The notes under the pieces were generated by a model. It saw only the letters and a program-made list of their open reading frames with translations. It made no database searches and was not told where the DNA came from. From contig JANLGZ010000071.1 in the NCBI GenBank assembly GCA_024653905.1, forward strand, positions 1-17,022: a DNA stretch of 17,022 bases, written 5' to 3'. This document shows, piece by piece, positions 1 through 7,351 of the stretch. Source of the stretch: an archaeon. Its GTDB lineage: Archaea; Iainarchaeota; Iainarchaeia; Iainarchaeales; Iainarchaeaceae. How positions within the stretch are numbered: the first letter of the stretch is position 1; the number at the start of each line of letters is the position of its first letter. The position numbers and the translations under genes were made by a program.

Positions 1-582
1 GTTCTGACAACAAAGGAAATTGCTCAATTGTTGAAAGGAAGAGGAATTGAACTCGGAAAAGTAAAGGAAGAGAATTTTGATAATCTTTTAGGAGATGCTT
101 CCGGCGCAGGGCAGTTATTCGGAACAACAGGGGGCGTAGCGGAAGCTTTGTTGAGGTTTGTTTCTAATAAACTCGAGCATGATTTGGGAAGGATTGAGTT
201 TAAAGAAGTAAGAGGAATGGAAGGGTTCAGAGAAGCAAATGTGAAAATTGCTGGGAAAAAATTCAAAGTAGCAATAATTGACGGTCTGCTTCATTTAAAG
301 GATTTGCTCAGCAATGAAAAAAAATTCAAAAAATACCAAGTGATAGAATTAATGGTTTGTCCTAATGGCTGTATTGGAGGCGGAGGCCAGCCAGCATCAA
401 CTCCTGAAATAAGAGAAGCAAGAAGAAACGCATTATTCAGCATTGATTCAAAAGAAAATGTGAGGATTTGTATGGATAATCCTGAAGTGAAAAAATTGTA
501 CGACGAATATTTGGAAGAACCTGGTTCAAAAAAAGCTACTTCTTTTTTGCACACAAGCAAAGTATGCCTCAAATGTGACTAA
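1..582 (+). CDS. [FeFe] hydrogenase large subunit, C-terminal part (5' truncated by window)
   Basis: The frame is open from base 1 and ends at TAA 580-582, so about 193 C-terminal residues are present. Two family signatures are visible. One is the segment ASGAGQLFGTTGGVAEALLR, matching the conserved FGxTGGVxEA stretch of the H-domain. The other is the H-cluster motif ELMVCPNGCIGGGGQP (Cys codons at 358-360 and 370-372), matching the third signature ExMxCxxGCxxGGGQP. The two earlier H-cluster motifs would lie upstream of the window. The enzyme interconverts protons plus electrons and H2, usually with ferredoxin or NAD(P)H modules. The C-terminus is FLHTSKVCLKCD. Most relatives end near an LLHTHY-like sequence, so the CxxC tail is unusual. 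Family assignment is firm; electron partner and direction of reaction cannot be seen. Confidence 0.93.
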   Translation, partial: VLTTKEIAQLLKGRGIELGKVKEENFDNLLGDASGAGQLFGTTGGVAEALLRFVSNKLEHDLGRIEFKEVRGMEGFREANVKIAGKKFKVAIIDGLLHLKDLLSNEKKFKKYQVIELMVCPNGCIGGGGQPASTPEIREARRNALFSIDSKENVRICMDNPEVKKLYDEYLEEPGSKKATSFLHTSKVCLKCD

Positions 583-631
583 TCAGAGCAATAGAAAAAA
601 CAATTAAACAAATCATATACTAATTATTTAA

Positions 632-1558
632 ATGAAAAAAACATTCATCCCGCAGGAGTTTAAGGAAAAGTACTCAAAAATAATGGGAAAAGAAAATGAT
701 GCTTTTTTTGAGTATTGTCAAATAAAAATGCCAAAAAGTATCTGGGTGAATTCGCTCAAAATTAAACCTGAAATTCTTGTTAAAGAATTAAGAGAAAAGG
801 GATGGAAACTTGAAAAGCTGTTTCACGAGAATGCTTATTCTTTGAAAGATGTTGCAAAGCCAGGGCAAAGCGAACAGTTCAAGCAAGGTTTGTTTAATGT
901 TCAGGAAAAAAGTTCAATGCTTCCTGTGATTGCATTAAATCCAAAAAAAGGAGAAACTGTTCTGGATGCAACAAGTGCTCCGGGAAACAAAACTTTGCAA
1001 TTAAGCTGTCTGATGAATGGAACAGGGAAAATTATTTGCGTTGAAAAAAATGTGCAGAGATTTAGAAGTTTGAATTATAATGTGATAAAATTCGGAATGA
1101 AGAATGTGATTACAAAAAGAATGGATTTGCTTGATGCAAAAAAGAAAAACTTGTTTGATAAAGTGCTGTTGGATGCCCCCTGCAGTTCTGAAGGGCTTGT
1201 GAGAAAAGATTTTGATGCACTAAAAGAATGGAATTCGGAATTGGTTGAAAAAAAATCTGAACTGCAGAAAAAATTGCTTGAAAAATCAATTCAATTGCTG
1301 AAACTAAACGGAGAGCTTGTTTATTCAACCTGCTCTTTAAGCCCGGAAGAAAATGAAGAAGTGATAAGCACAGCAATAGAAAACGGAAATGCAGAATTGG
1401 TCAGTATAAAATTTAATGGTTTCAAAACAAGAGAAGGATTGAAAGAATACAATGACAAAAAATTTGCAAGAGGAATTGAAAAATGTGCAAGAATTTATCC
1501 GCAGGATAATGATTCGCAGGCTTTTTTTGTTGCAAAAATAAGGAAAACTGCTACATAA
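632..1558 (+). CDS. NOL1/NOP2/Sun-family RNA (cytosine-C5) methyltransferase
   Basis: A 308-residue class I SAM-dependent methyltransferase of the RsmB/NSUN family, which makes 5-methylcytosine in rRNA or tRNA. SAM motif I is DATSAPGNKTLQL. Motif IV is LLDAPCSSEG, with the product-release Cys at about residue 184. Motif VI is STCSLSPEENE, with the nucleophilic Cys at about residue 234. The first 90 residues resemble the usual N-terminal RNA-binding lobe. PGNKT replaces the common PGGKT; as recalled, this variant is also seen in NSUN5/Rcm1-type rRNA methyltransferases, so an rRNA target is possible but unproven. The ATG at 632 has no Shine-Dalgarno and sits about 26 nt downstream of an A/T-rich box near 603-610, which fits leaderless transcription. 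Confidence 0.93.
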   Translation: MKKTFIPQEFKEKYSKIMGKENDAFFEYCQIKMPKSIWVNSLKIKPEILVKELREKGWKLEKLFHENAYSLKDVAKPGQSEQFKQGLFNVQEKSSMLPVIALNPKKGETVLDATSAPGNKTLQLSCLMNGTGKIICVEKNVQRFRSLNYNVIKFGMKNVITKRMDLLDAKKKNLFDKVLLDAPCSSEGLVRKDFDALKEWNSELVEKKSELQKKLLEKSIQLLKLNGELVYSTCSLSPEENEEVISTAIENGNAELVSIKFNGFKTREGLKEYNDKKFARGIEKCARIYPQDNDSQAFFVAKIRKTAT

Positions 1559-1629
1559 CCGTGTGTTGTTTTACATTATAAGGTTTTAAAACTTTCTAAA
1601 TTAGAATTACTTCAGACATACTTATTTTT

Positions 1630-1754
1630 GCCCGTATAGTATATCGGTTAGTATACAGCCCTGTCAAAACCTTTTAGAAAAAGGTTTGCGAAAAAGTTCG
1701 CAAAAAACAGGTTACAGCAAGGCTGTGGGCCGGGTCCGACTCCCGGTGCGGGCG
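1630..1754 (+). tRNA. tRNA-Asp (GUC anticodon) with a 53-nt intron
   Basis: The acceptor strands GCCCGTA (1630-1636) and TGCGGGC (1747-1753) pair fully, with discriminator G1754. The anticodon stem CAGCC/GGCTG, anticodon loop CTGTCA-A with GTC, and T arm CCGGG-TCCGACT-CCCGG are all intact. The anticodon loop is interrupted after position 37 by an intron at 1667-1719. CCA is not encoded. G at the discriminator position and the GUC anticodon fit aspartate. The D arm is the weakest helix (one G-U pair at its base). A/T-rich sequence at 1588-1602 could be the TATA box. Confidence 0.95.
1667..1719 (+). other. tRNA-Asp intron with bulge-helix-bulge splice motif
   Basis: The splice junctions fold into a textbook archaeal bulge-helix-bulge: outer helix GCC/GGC, 3' bulge CAA (1718-1720), central 4-bp helix CTGT (1661-1664)/ACAG (1714-1717), 5' bulge CAA (1665-1667), inner helix AACC (1668-1671)/GGTT (1710-1713). 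Cleavage after the second base of each bulge by tRNA-splicing endonuclease removes 53 nt and restores the loop CTGTCAA, the canonical 37/38 position. The intron body has a second perfect 8-bp hairpin, TTTGCGAA/TTCGCAAA (1685-1692/1697-1704). Confidence 0.9.
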
Positions 1755-1784
1755 AATTAATTTAATTGATGAAAAATATATTGT

Positions 1785-2720
1785 TTATGACCTAATCCAT
1801 TGTTTTCCGACTTTTCTATACTTTTTCCTCCATTGTGACACCCTACTTGAAACTTCACCAGTATGCAAAATAAATACGGCATCGGCTAATTTGTCACATT
1901 TTCTACGCATGGAAAAATTTACAGAATTCATAAATTTCTCTACCATGTTATTTTCAGTAATGTAAAGCGCGTACAGGTTGGCGGTTCTTTTAATTAACCT
2001 TCCATTGATTGTTGAATCCGACTCCCCTTTACGCTTATGCAAATACACTTTATTCCTGATAGCAAAATTTTTCCCTAATAAAGATGACACGTACTCAAGC
2101 AATGTAAGATTGGTGCTGCAAACCGCCATCACGTCACAGCTAAAAGTCTTTCCGGCAGAAATGTTCGGACACCCTTCAGAATCAGCCAAACCTCAAATAA
2201 ATTCTGCAGGAAACTCTTCAATAAATTGTTTCCCTCCATAAAAGTTATTTTTTATTTCTTTAACAAAATTAAACAATTTTTTGCTTCTAACCTGAACAGA
2301 ATAAGTAGCTGAATGACCACTTCTTGGTTTTTTATAACAAACAGCAAAATATCTTTCTTTTTTCAGTAATTTTGAGGAACACCTTGAAAATTTTTCTACA
2401 AAATCTTTGTCAATCGCTTCTAATTTCAAAACATATTCTTTTCTTTTATCATTAAAAATTAGGCTCCCATCCCCAAACATAACCCCTAAAATATAAGCCA
2501 GTTCTGGGCTTGGTTCCGGAATAAAATAATTTTCTCCGCCAATCATTTTCACATCGTTATTGAACCAATAAGAGAGTGTCCCTAGAGACAACTTGACCTG
2601 TTTTTCTTCTTTAAATTTTTTAATAATCTTCTTATAACCCAAACCCTGATTTTTCAAATCAAGAACTTCTCTGTAAAGCACTTGTTGTTTTTCAGATTCT
2701 AGTTCAGAAAAAGTCTGCAT
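1785..2720 (-). pseudogene. LAGLIDADG homing endonuclease with in-frame TGA
   Basis: Read from ATG 2720, the protein starts MQTFSELE and has a helix-turn-helix-like N-terminal region (roughly residues 15-55: GLGYKKIIKKF...LGTLSYWF). The first LAGLIDADG motif follows, AYILGVMFGDGSL. The frame then meets TGA at 2195-2193 and continues without shift into a second motif, GLADSEGC, and a further 130 residues to TAG/TGA-type termination at 1785. Two motifs in one chain are expected for a monomeric homing endonuclease of about 310 residues. The interrupted stretch reads EFI-stop-GLADSEG where relatives typically have an Arg (F-[IL]-R-G), so a CGA to TGA change is the simplest cause. An upstream in-frame ATG at 2768 is possible but has no support. 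It sits beside, and points toward, the intron-containing tRNA gene. Confidence 0.85.
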
Positions 2721-2787
2721 AATAATAAATTGATAAATATAGACCAATAATCTTTGGAAGCCCCTCATTGCCGGTGTGATGCAGAAT

Positions 2788-2863
2788 TTTTAGTAAAACC
2801 ACTAAAAGCTTAAGCCCAAAAGGCCTGCACCTAAATCAAACTTTTTGAGGCAATAAAGGTGCA
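2788..2863. other. Structured intergenic segment with two inverted repeats
   Basis: Between the homing endonuclease and the surface-protein gene lie a hairpin TTTTAGT-AAAACC-ACTAAAA (2788-2807) and a longer inverted repeat TGCACCT (2826-2832)/AGGTGCA (2857-2863). The latter encloses a smaller TCAAA/TTTGA helix. Function unknown. It could be a small RNA, a terminator remnant or a protein-binding region. Confidence 0.4.
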
Positions 2864-2900
2864 AGTGATAATTAAATGCAAAACCAGCCAAAATAAAACA

Positions 2901-2908
2901 TTTATATA
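2901..2908 (+). promoter_or_regulatory. TATA box for the surface-protein/KaiC operon
   Basis: TTTATATA lies 24-31 nt upstream of the ATG at 2932 and is preceded by an A-rich BRE-like stretch. The expected start of transcription falls at or just before the ATG, and there is no Shine-Dalgarno, so the mRNA is probably leaderless. Confidence 0.75.
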
Positions 2909-2931
2909 GGAGTTTCGCCTAATTTAAAACA

Positions 2932-4590
2932 ATGAAAAACATGCAAAAAGCATTATTATTATATATCTCATTTGTGCTAATGCTGGCTTTTGCAATAGCC
3001 GCACATACTACAACAGCCATACAACCTAATGATTCAAATAGACTTGCAGGAACAGTAGGTGTTCAATGGAATGTAGTTGACGGAAACTTTGTAGCAGCCA
3101 CTCATGATGTTAATATTAGTATAGCAATAAGTACTACGCAAGGAGCATTCACAACTTATATTATACAAGATGTTAATGCAGACACTTATTGTGGAGGCAC
3201 TGCAAATTATGCTGATGTAAACTGCACTTATACCTTTAACACTACAGCTATTGCAGACGGGAATTATTTTTTAGATTTTAATATTACAACATTTGCCACT
3301 GCAGGACCATTAGACCAGAACAGCGTTACTGATTCTTCAGATTCTAATTTTCAGATTGATAACTCTGTTTCCGCTTTGACAATCACAAACCCATCCAATA
3401 ATTTGTCTTTGCCGATAAACACTTTTTCATTAGTATTTACTTACACTTCAAGTGAAATCGACATTGCGGCATATTATGTTTGGATTGACTCACAAGCAGA
3501 AATAAACAATGGTACAAGCACAAGTTACACGTTCTCTAGTTTATCTGCAGGAAACCACATAGTTTATGTAAAAGCAATGGATACTCTTGACAACAACAGT
3601 GCTACTGCTAGTGCAAATTTTTCAGTAACGTATTCCGGCGGAGGACCTTCTTGTGGAGATGGTTCCTGTAACGGTACAGAGACCAGTGCAACTTGCCCAA
3701 ATGATTGTAGTGCTGTTTGCGGAGATGGAGTTTGTACAGGTACAGAAAGCGTCGATAATTGTTCTGCTGACTGTGGACCAAGTCAGGTTTGCGGAAACGG
3801 CGTTTGTGATGCAGGGGAGAATTTCAATAATTGTTCAACAGACTGCGAAGCTCCAAAAGGACAAATAGTTAGGGAAACTGTTTTGAGCAGGGAAACAAAA
3901 GGAAAGCCAACTCCCGAGGATATAACAAGGATTTTAACTGCAGCAGGTGCATCTCAAAATGCTATTGATAAAGCTTCTGAAGCACTTTCAAAAACCTCGA
4001 CAAGAAGAAACTTTGAGGTTGTTAAGCAAACAACTGACGGAAAGGATTCTTACACCACCACTATAGAGATTATTGTTGAAAACACATCTGAAACCAATAT
4101 GAAAAATGTGAAAGTAATCGAGGAAATTCCAAAGCAGGTTGTTGCGGATGCAGGCAAAATCAGGACTGCAACTGCTTTCAATGTCCTCAAACAGGACCCT
4201 ATTGTTGAATTTACTGTTAGTAGTCTTGCCGGCGGGGAAAGCAAGTCTATTAAGTACACGATTGATGATGAAACAACAGAAGAAGAAATAGCTAAGTATT
4301 CCAATGCGTTTGTGGCAGAGTTTGCGGAAGATGAAGCCGTGAGCTGTGATACACTAAACTGCAATGACAATAATTCTTGCACCAATGATAGTTGTGAAAA
4401 TGCAAGGTGTTTAAATATCCCTAAACCTAATGGTGAAAATTGCGGAATAGGATTAGTTTGTGATAATGGACAATGTGTGAATGAGCAGATTCAGGAAATT
4501 ACTTCTGAAGGCGGAGATAATACAATTTTAATTGCAGGAATAATTGTTGTTGTTTTAGCAGGAGCATACTTCTTTTTTTTCAGAAAATAA
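2932..4590 (+). CDS. Membrane-anchored Cys-rich surface protein
   Basis: 552 residues with a signal peptide (about 1-24, hydrophobic core LLLYISFVLMLAFAIAA). Residues 25-235 are Ser/Thr/Asn-rich, with Ig-like beta character and many N-x-S/T sequons. Residues 241-305 hold three tandem CGxGxC...C...DC modules. An acidic region (about 312-470) contains a DUF11-like beta domain (NVKVIEEIPK...GGESKSIKYTI). A second Cys-rich patch covers 475-520 (CNDNNSCTNDSCENARC). The protein ends in a single membrane span (about 528-549, TILIAGIIVVVLAGAYFFFF) with a two-residue RK tail. It is therefore an exported protein held by its C-terminus, probably glycosylated. The ligand is unknown. It is first in a unit with the next two genes (13-nt gap). 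Confidence 0.85.
   Translation: MKNMQKALLLYISFVLMLAFAIAAHTTTAIQPNDSNRLAGTVGVQWNVVDGNFVAATHDVNISIAISTTQGAFTTYIIQDVNADTYCGGTANYADVNCTYTFNTTAIADGNYFLDFNITTFATAGPLDQNSVTDSSDSNFQIDNSVSALTITNPSNNLSLPINTFSLVFTYTSSEIDIAAYYVWIDSQAEINNGTSTSYTFSSLSAGNHIVYVKAMDTLDNNSATASANFSVTYSGGGPSCGDGSCNGTETSATCPNDCSAVCGDGVCTGTESVDNCSADCGPSQVCGNGVCDAGENFNNCSTDCEAPKGQIVRETVLSRETKGKPTPEDITRILTAAGASQNAIDKASEALSKTSTRRNFEVVKQTTDGKDSYTTTIEIIVENTSETNMKNVKVIEEIPKQVVADAGKIRTATAFNVLKQDPIVEFTVSSLAGGESKSIKYTIDDETTEEEIAKYSNAFVAEFAEDEAVSCDTLNCNDNNSCTNDSCENARCLNIPKPNGENCGIGLVCDNGQCVNEQIQEITSEGGDNTILIAGIIVVVLAGAYFFFFRK
3652..3846 (+). repeat. Three tandem Cys-rich CGxGxC modules (coding)
   Basis: Three copies of C-G-[DN]-G-x-C-x(2)-x-E-x(4,6)-C-x(3)-D-C run at 3652-3711, 3718-3774 and 3790-3846. 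A fourth copy of the same module opens the mature part of the next protein (4678 onward). Each copy conserves four Cys, the GDG/GNG turn and a Glu, suggesting disulfide- or metal-stabilised mini-domains. Confidence 0.8.
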
Positions 4591-4603
4591 TTAAATTATT
4601 ATT

Positions 4604-6379
4604 ATGAAATCACAAGACTTTTGGATTATTGTTTTAAGCACAGCAATATTTTTTAGTTTATTTGCTTTTAGCGCTGCTTGCGGAGACGGAACCTGCGAAG
4701 CAGGAGAAAACTCATGTTCCTGTCAGGAAGATTGCGGTACATGTTCAGGAGAAGTTTCTGGAAAAACATGCTCTGCATATTATTGTACTGAAGCTAATAT
4801 CTGTGCAATAGAAATTATTCCGAATTGTTGCGGGAATGATTGGTGCGAGATTTCAGGAAATTATTCTGAAGATTTTGGAAATTGTGCCTCTGATTGCGAA
4901 CCGAAAGTTGTTAATTTAACTGTTGTTAGCCCTCAGGAAAATTACAAAGCAAGATATGGCGAGGAACTTTTTTTCAAAGTTATTGCTGATGCGGATGGAC
5001 GGAGCATTGCAGGTATAAAAATAAAGGTTACAGGCCCATTTGAAACTTTTACACTTTTTAATGACGGTCAGCATGATGATAATGGTTTCAATGATAATAT
5101 TTTTGGAGCGTATACCTCAGTGCCAAATAATACAACGCCTGGAATTTGGGAAGTGGATTTTAACACAACTTTCAGGGAAGTTGACGGCAATAATTCAATC
5201 ATGCTGGAAGTATTTCCTTTTGTTGAAACTGAAATTGAAACGCTTGGAGAAGTGGAACTTGGAAACAATATAAAAATTAATGGAAAACTTTTTATCAATG
5301 AAAATCCAGTAACAGCAAAAATTGAGGCTTCTCTAATTAATGATAAAAATGAACTTATTGTTTCAGAGAATCTGACTACAAATGAAACTGGGTTGTTTGA
5401 GTTTGAATACAGGACAACTTTTGTAAACAAACCAGGAAACTGGGTTTTTTCAATTATAGGTAAAGATGAATATGGAAATGTTGTGAATGAATCCAGAAAA
5501 ATAGAAGTTTTTAATGCAGGAGAAACACCTGAGAAAAAAATTGAGTTGCTCAAGCAATTAAAGGAAGAATATTCAGGAAATGAAACAATAGAAATTGCTT
5601 TGAAAATTGAAGAACAAGGCAATCCTCTTGAGGAAGCAAATGTTATAATTGAAGCATTTGGAGCAAAACAAGAGTTACACCAAATAGGGATTGGAGAATA
5701 TGCAGGATCTATAAAAGTTCCAACTAGAATTAATGAAAAAAAATCAGAACTTAAAGTAAAGGTTTTCAACCAGAATGGGGGGCAGATTGCAGAAGAAAGT
5801 TTCTTTTTCACAGTTAATGCAGGAGAATTGAATGTTGATTTTATATTCCCTGATAAAAAATTGTTTCAGACAGGGGAAAAAATAATTTTTAAAATTCTTG
5901 CGACTTATGCAGATGGAACTTTACTGGATGCAGGAAAAGCGTTTGTTCTGCTGAATAGCAAAAAATTAATGCTCGAACAGGAAAGTCAGGGTGTTTTTTC
6001 TGCAGAGTATATTTTTGGAAAAGAGGATCAGGGAAGTATTGAAATAAGTGCAATTGTTGAAGGAAACGGAGCTGAAGGTTCTGCAAAAAAAACAATTGCT
6101 GTATCAGGTTTTAGTGAATTTTATACTGAAAAAGAAGATTCGCAAGGAATTATTTTAATAATATTAATAATTATTGGAGGGGCAATTATTATTGGATTTT
6201 ACCTGAAAAAACAGTCTTTGAAAGCATCCAAAAAGGAAAGATTGAAGGAACTTGATAATCTGGAAAAGAACGCCCAAAAAATGTATTTCCACGAAAAAAG
6301 CATTAATAAGGAAGAATACAATAAATTCATGGAAAAATACAAAAAGCAAAAAAAAGAGCTTGAAAATCAGGTGAAATAA
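4604..6379 (+). CDS. Type I membrane surface protein with Ig-like ectodomains and cytoplasmic coiled coil
   Basis: 591 residues. The signal peptide spans 1-25, followed directly by one CGDGTCEAGENSCSCQEDC module and a further Cys-rich stretch to about residue 100. From about 105 to 500 there are several beta-sandwich (Ig/CARDB-like) units, the first with a DGQHDDNGFNDNIFG signature like those of archaeal surface proteins. A membrane span occupies about 510-533 (GIILIILIIIGGAIIIGFYL). The 58-residue cytoplasmic tail is strongly charged and predicted coiled coil (KKERLKELDNLEKNAQ...KKQKKELENQ). The stop TAA shares its last A with the ATG of the KaiC-like gene, so the two are translationally coupled. 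The coiled-coil tail is a plausible docking site for that ATPase (inference). Upstream gap to the first surface protein is 13 nt. Confidence 0.85.
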   Translation: MKSQDFWIIVLSTAIFFSLFAFSAACGDGTCEAGENSCSCQEDCGTCSGEVSGKTCSAYYCTEANICAIEIIPNCCGNDWCEISGNYSEDFGNCASDCEPKVVNLTVVSPQENYKARYGEELFFKVIADADGRSIAGIKIKVTGPFETFTLFNDGQHDDNGFNDNIFGAYTSVPNNTTPGIWEVDFNTTFREVDGNNSIMLEVFPFVETEIETLGEVELGNNIKINGKLFINENPVTAKIEASLINDKNELIVSENLTTNETGLFEFEYRTTFVNKPGNWVFSIIGKDEYGNVVNESRKIEVFNAGETPEKKIELLKQLKEEYSGNETIEIALKIEEQGNPLEEANVIIEAFGAKQELHQIGIGEYAGSIKVPTRINEKKSELKVKVFNQNGGQIAEESFFFTVNAGELNVDFIFPDKKLFQTGEKIIFKILATYADGTLLDAGKAFVLLNSKKLMLEQESQGVFSAEYIFGKEDQGSIEISAIVEGNGAEGSAKKTIAVSGFSEFYTEKEDSQGIILIILIIIGGAIIIGFYLKKQSLKASKKERLKELDNLEKNAQKMYFHEKSINKEEYNKFMEKYKKQKKELENQVK

Positions 6380-7278
6380 TGCTGGATGGAATTATTGAGA
6401 AATTTAAAAATTTAACAAATAAAAAACCTACCTTCAATGAGGCTTCCCTTGAATCGATTATTCCGGAACACAGAAAATTAAACCCTCAAAAAAGAAAGCA
6501 TAATGTTATTCCTGAAAACGGTTTATTTTTGATAAAATCATTTGACAAAAACGAGAAAAAACAAGACTATTCTATTAATTCAACTGGAATCAAAGAATTT
6601 GATAATTTAATAACTGATAATGGTCTTGAAAAAAATTCAAGCATACTTATTTCTGGGGGTGCAGGAACTGGAAAAACCACTTTTTCTATCCAATCTATTT
6701 ATTATTCGGCAATTGAACACGGAGAAAGGGGAATATACCTTTCATTTGAGGAAGAGCCTGAAAAAATAAAATTGCACATGAAAAAAAATTTTGGTTGGGA
6801 TTTAAATGCACTTGAAAAAAAAGGTTTGTTTGCAATAATAAAAATTGATCCTGTGGATGTTGCAAGAGCTGTTGAACAAGTATTAGCAAACAGAGGAGGA
6901 GAACTGAAAATTGATATGAAAAAAATTGAATTACCGTTCTTACCGGATAAAATTGCGATTGACAGTTTATCTGCATTATCAATTGCGTTTACTGAAGAAG
7001 ACAGTTATAGAAAATATATCAGGGAATTATTTGAATCAGTGGAAGAACTAAACTGTACATCATATGTAATATCTGAAACAGAACAGGACCCAAAAATATA
7101 CAGCAGAACAGGTGTAGAAGAATTTTTAGCTGACGGGGTAATAGTGCTTTACAATCTTAAAAAAGATGGGCAACGAGAAAACGCAATTGAAATCCTTAAA
7201 CTCAGAAGCAGCGCTCACAAAAAAGGAATGACTCCTTATAAGATTACAAAAAAAGGAATTACTATTTTAGAAAATTAG
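6379..7278 (+). CDS. KaiC/RecA-like ATPase, single domain
   Basis: 299 residues. About 65 N-terminal residues are variable, then comes a KaiC-type core. The lead-in is STGIKEFDNLI. Walker A is GGAGTGKT (93-100), the tandem acidic pair lies in SFEEEPEKI (124-126), and Walker B is KIAIDSLSAL with D195. The segment EEFLADGVIVLYNLK...AIEILKLRSSAHKKGMTPYKIT is the typical KaiC C-terminal part of the fold, including the [KR]xRxxxHKxG-like loop. Such proteins form ATP-dependent hexamers in clocks, archaellum assembly (FlaH) or signalling. It is the only soluble member of this operon and overlaps the upstream gene by one base, suggesting it acts on or with that membrane protein. Confidence 0.9.
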   Translation: MLDGIIEKFKNLTNKKPTFNEASLESIIPEHRKLNPQKRKHNVIPENGLFLIKSFDKNEKKQDYSINSTGIKEFDNLITDNGLEKNSSILISGGAGTGKTTFSIQSIYYSAIEHGERGIYLSFEEEPEKIKLHMKKNFGWDLNALEKKGLFAIIKIDPVDVARAVEQVLANRGGELKIDMKKIELPFLPDKIAIDSLSALSIAFTEEDSYRKYIRELFESVEELNCTSYVISETEQDPKIYSRTGVEEFLADGVIVLYNLKKDGQRENAIEILKLRSSAHKKGMTPYKITKKGITILEN

Positions 7279-7311
7279 AACCAAATTAACAGCCGGTTAA
7301 CAGAGGTCAAT

Positions 7312-7320
7312 CTTTTTAAA
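7312..7320 (+). promoter_or_regulatory. TATA box of the iron permease gene
   Basis: CTTTTTAAA lies about 32-40 nt before the ATG at 7352. The predicted start is near 7338-7342, just before a Shine-Dalgarno GGAG at 7343-7346. This gene thus has a short leader, unlike the leaderless neighbours. Confidence 0.6.
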
Positions 7321-7351
7321 GCACACTCCGCACATTTACTTTGGAGAGCAA

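Noticed and set aside
2193..2195. TGA as selenocysteine or reassigned codon in the endonuclease
   Set aside because: TGA is a normal stop in several genes here (ribH, rbkR, rpoH), and the position normally holds Arg, so a nonsense mutation is simpler.
5068..5811. Open frame of 247 codons on the minus strand inside the second surface-protein gene
   Set aside because: It is antisense to a gene with clear signal peptide, domains and membrane span. The translation is Ser/Phe/Pro-rich without motifs, as expected of a shadow frame.
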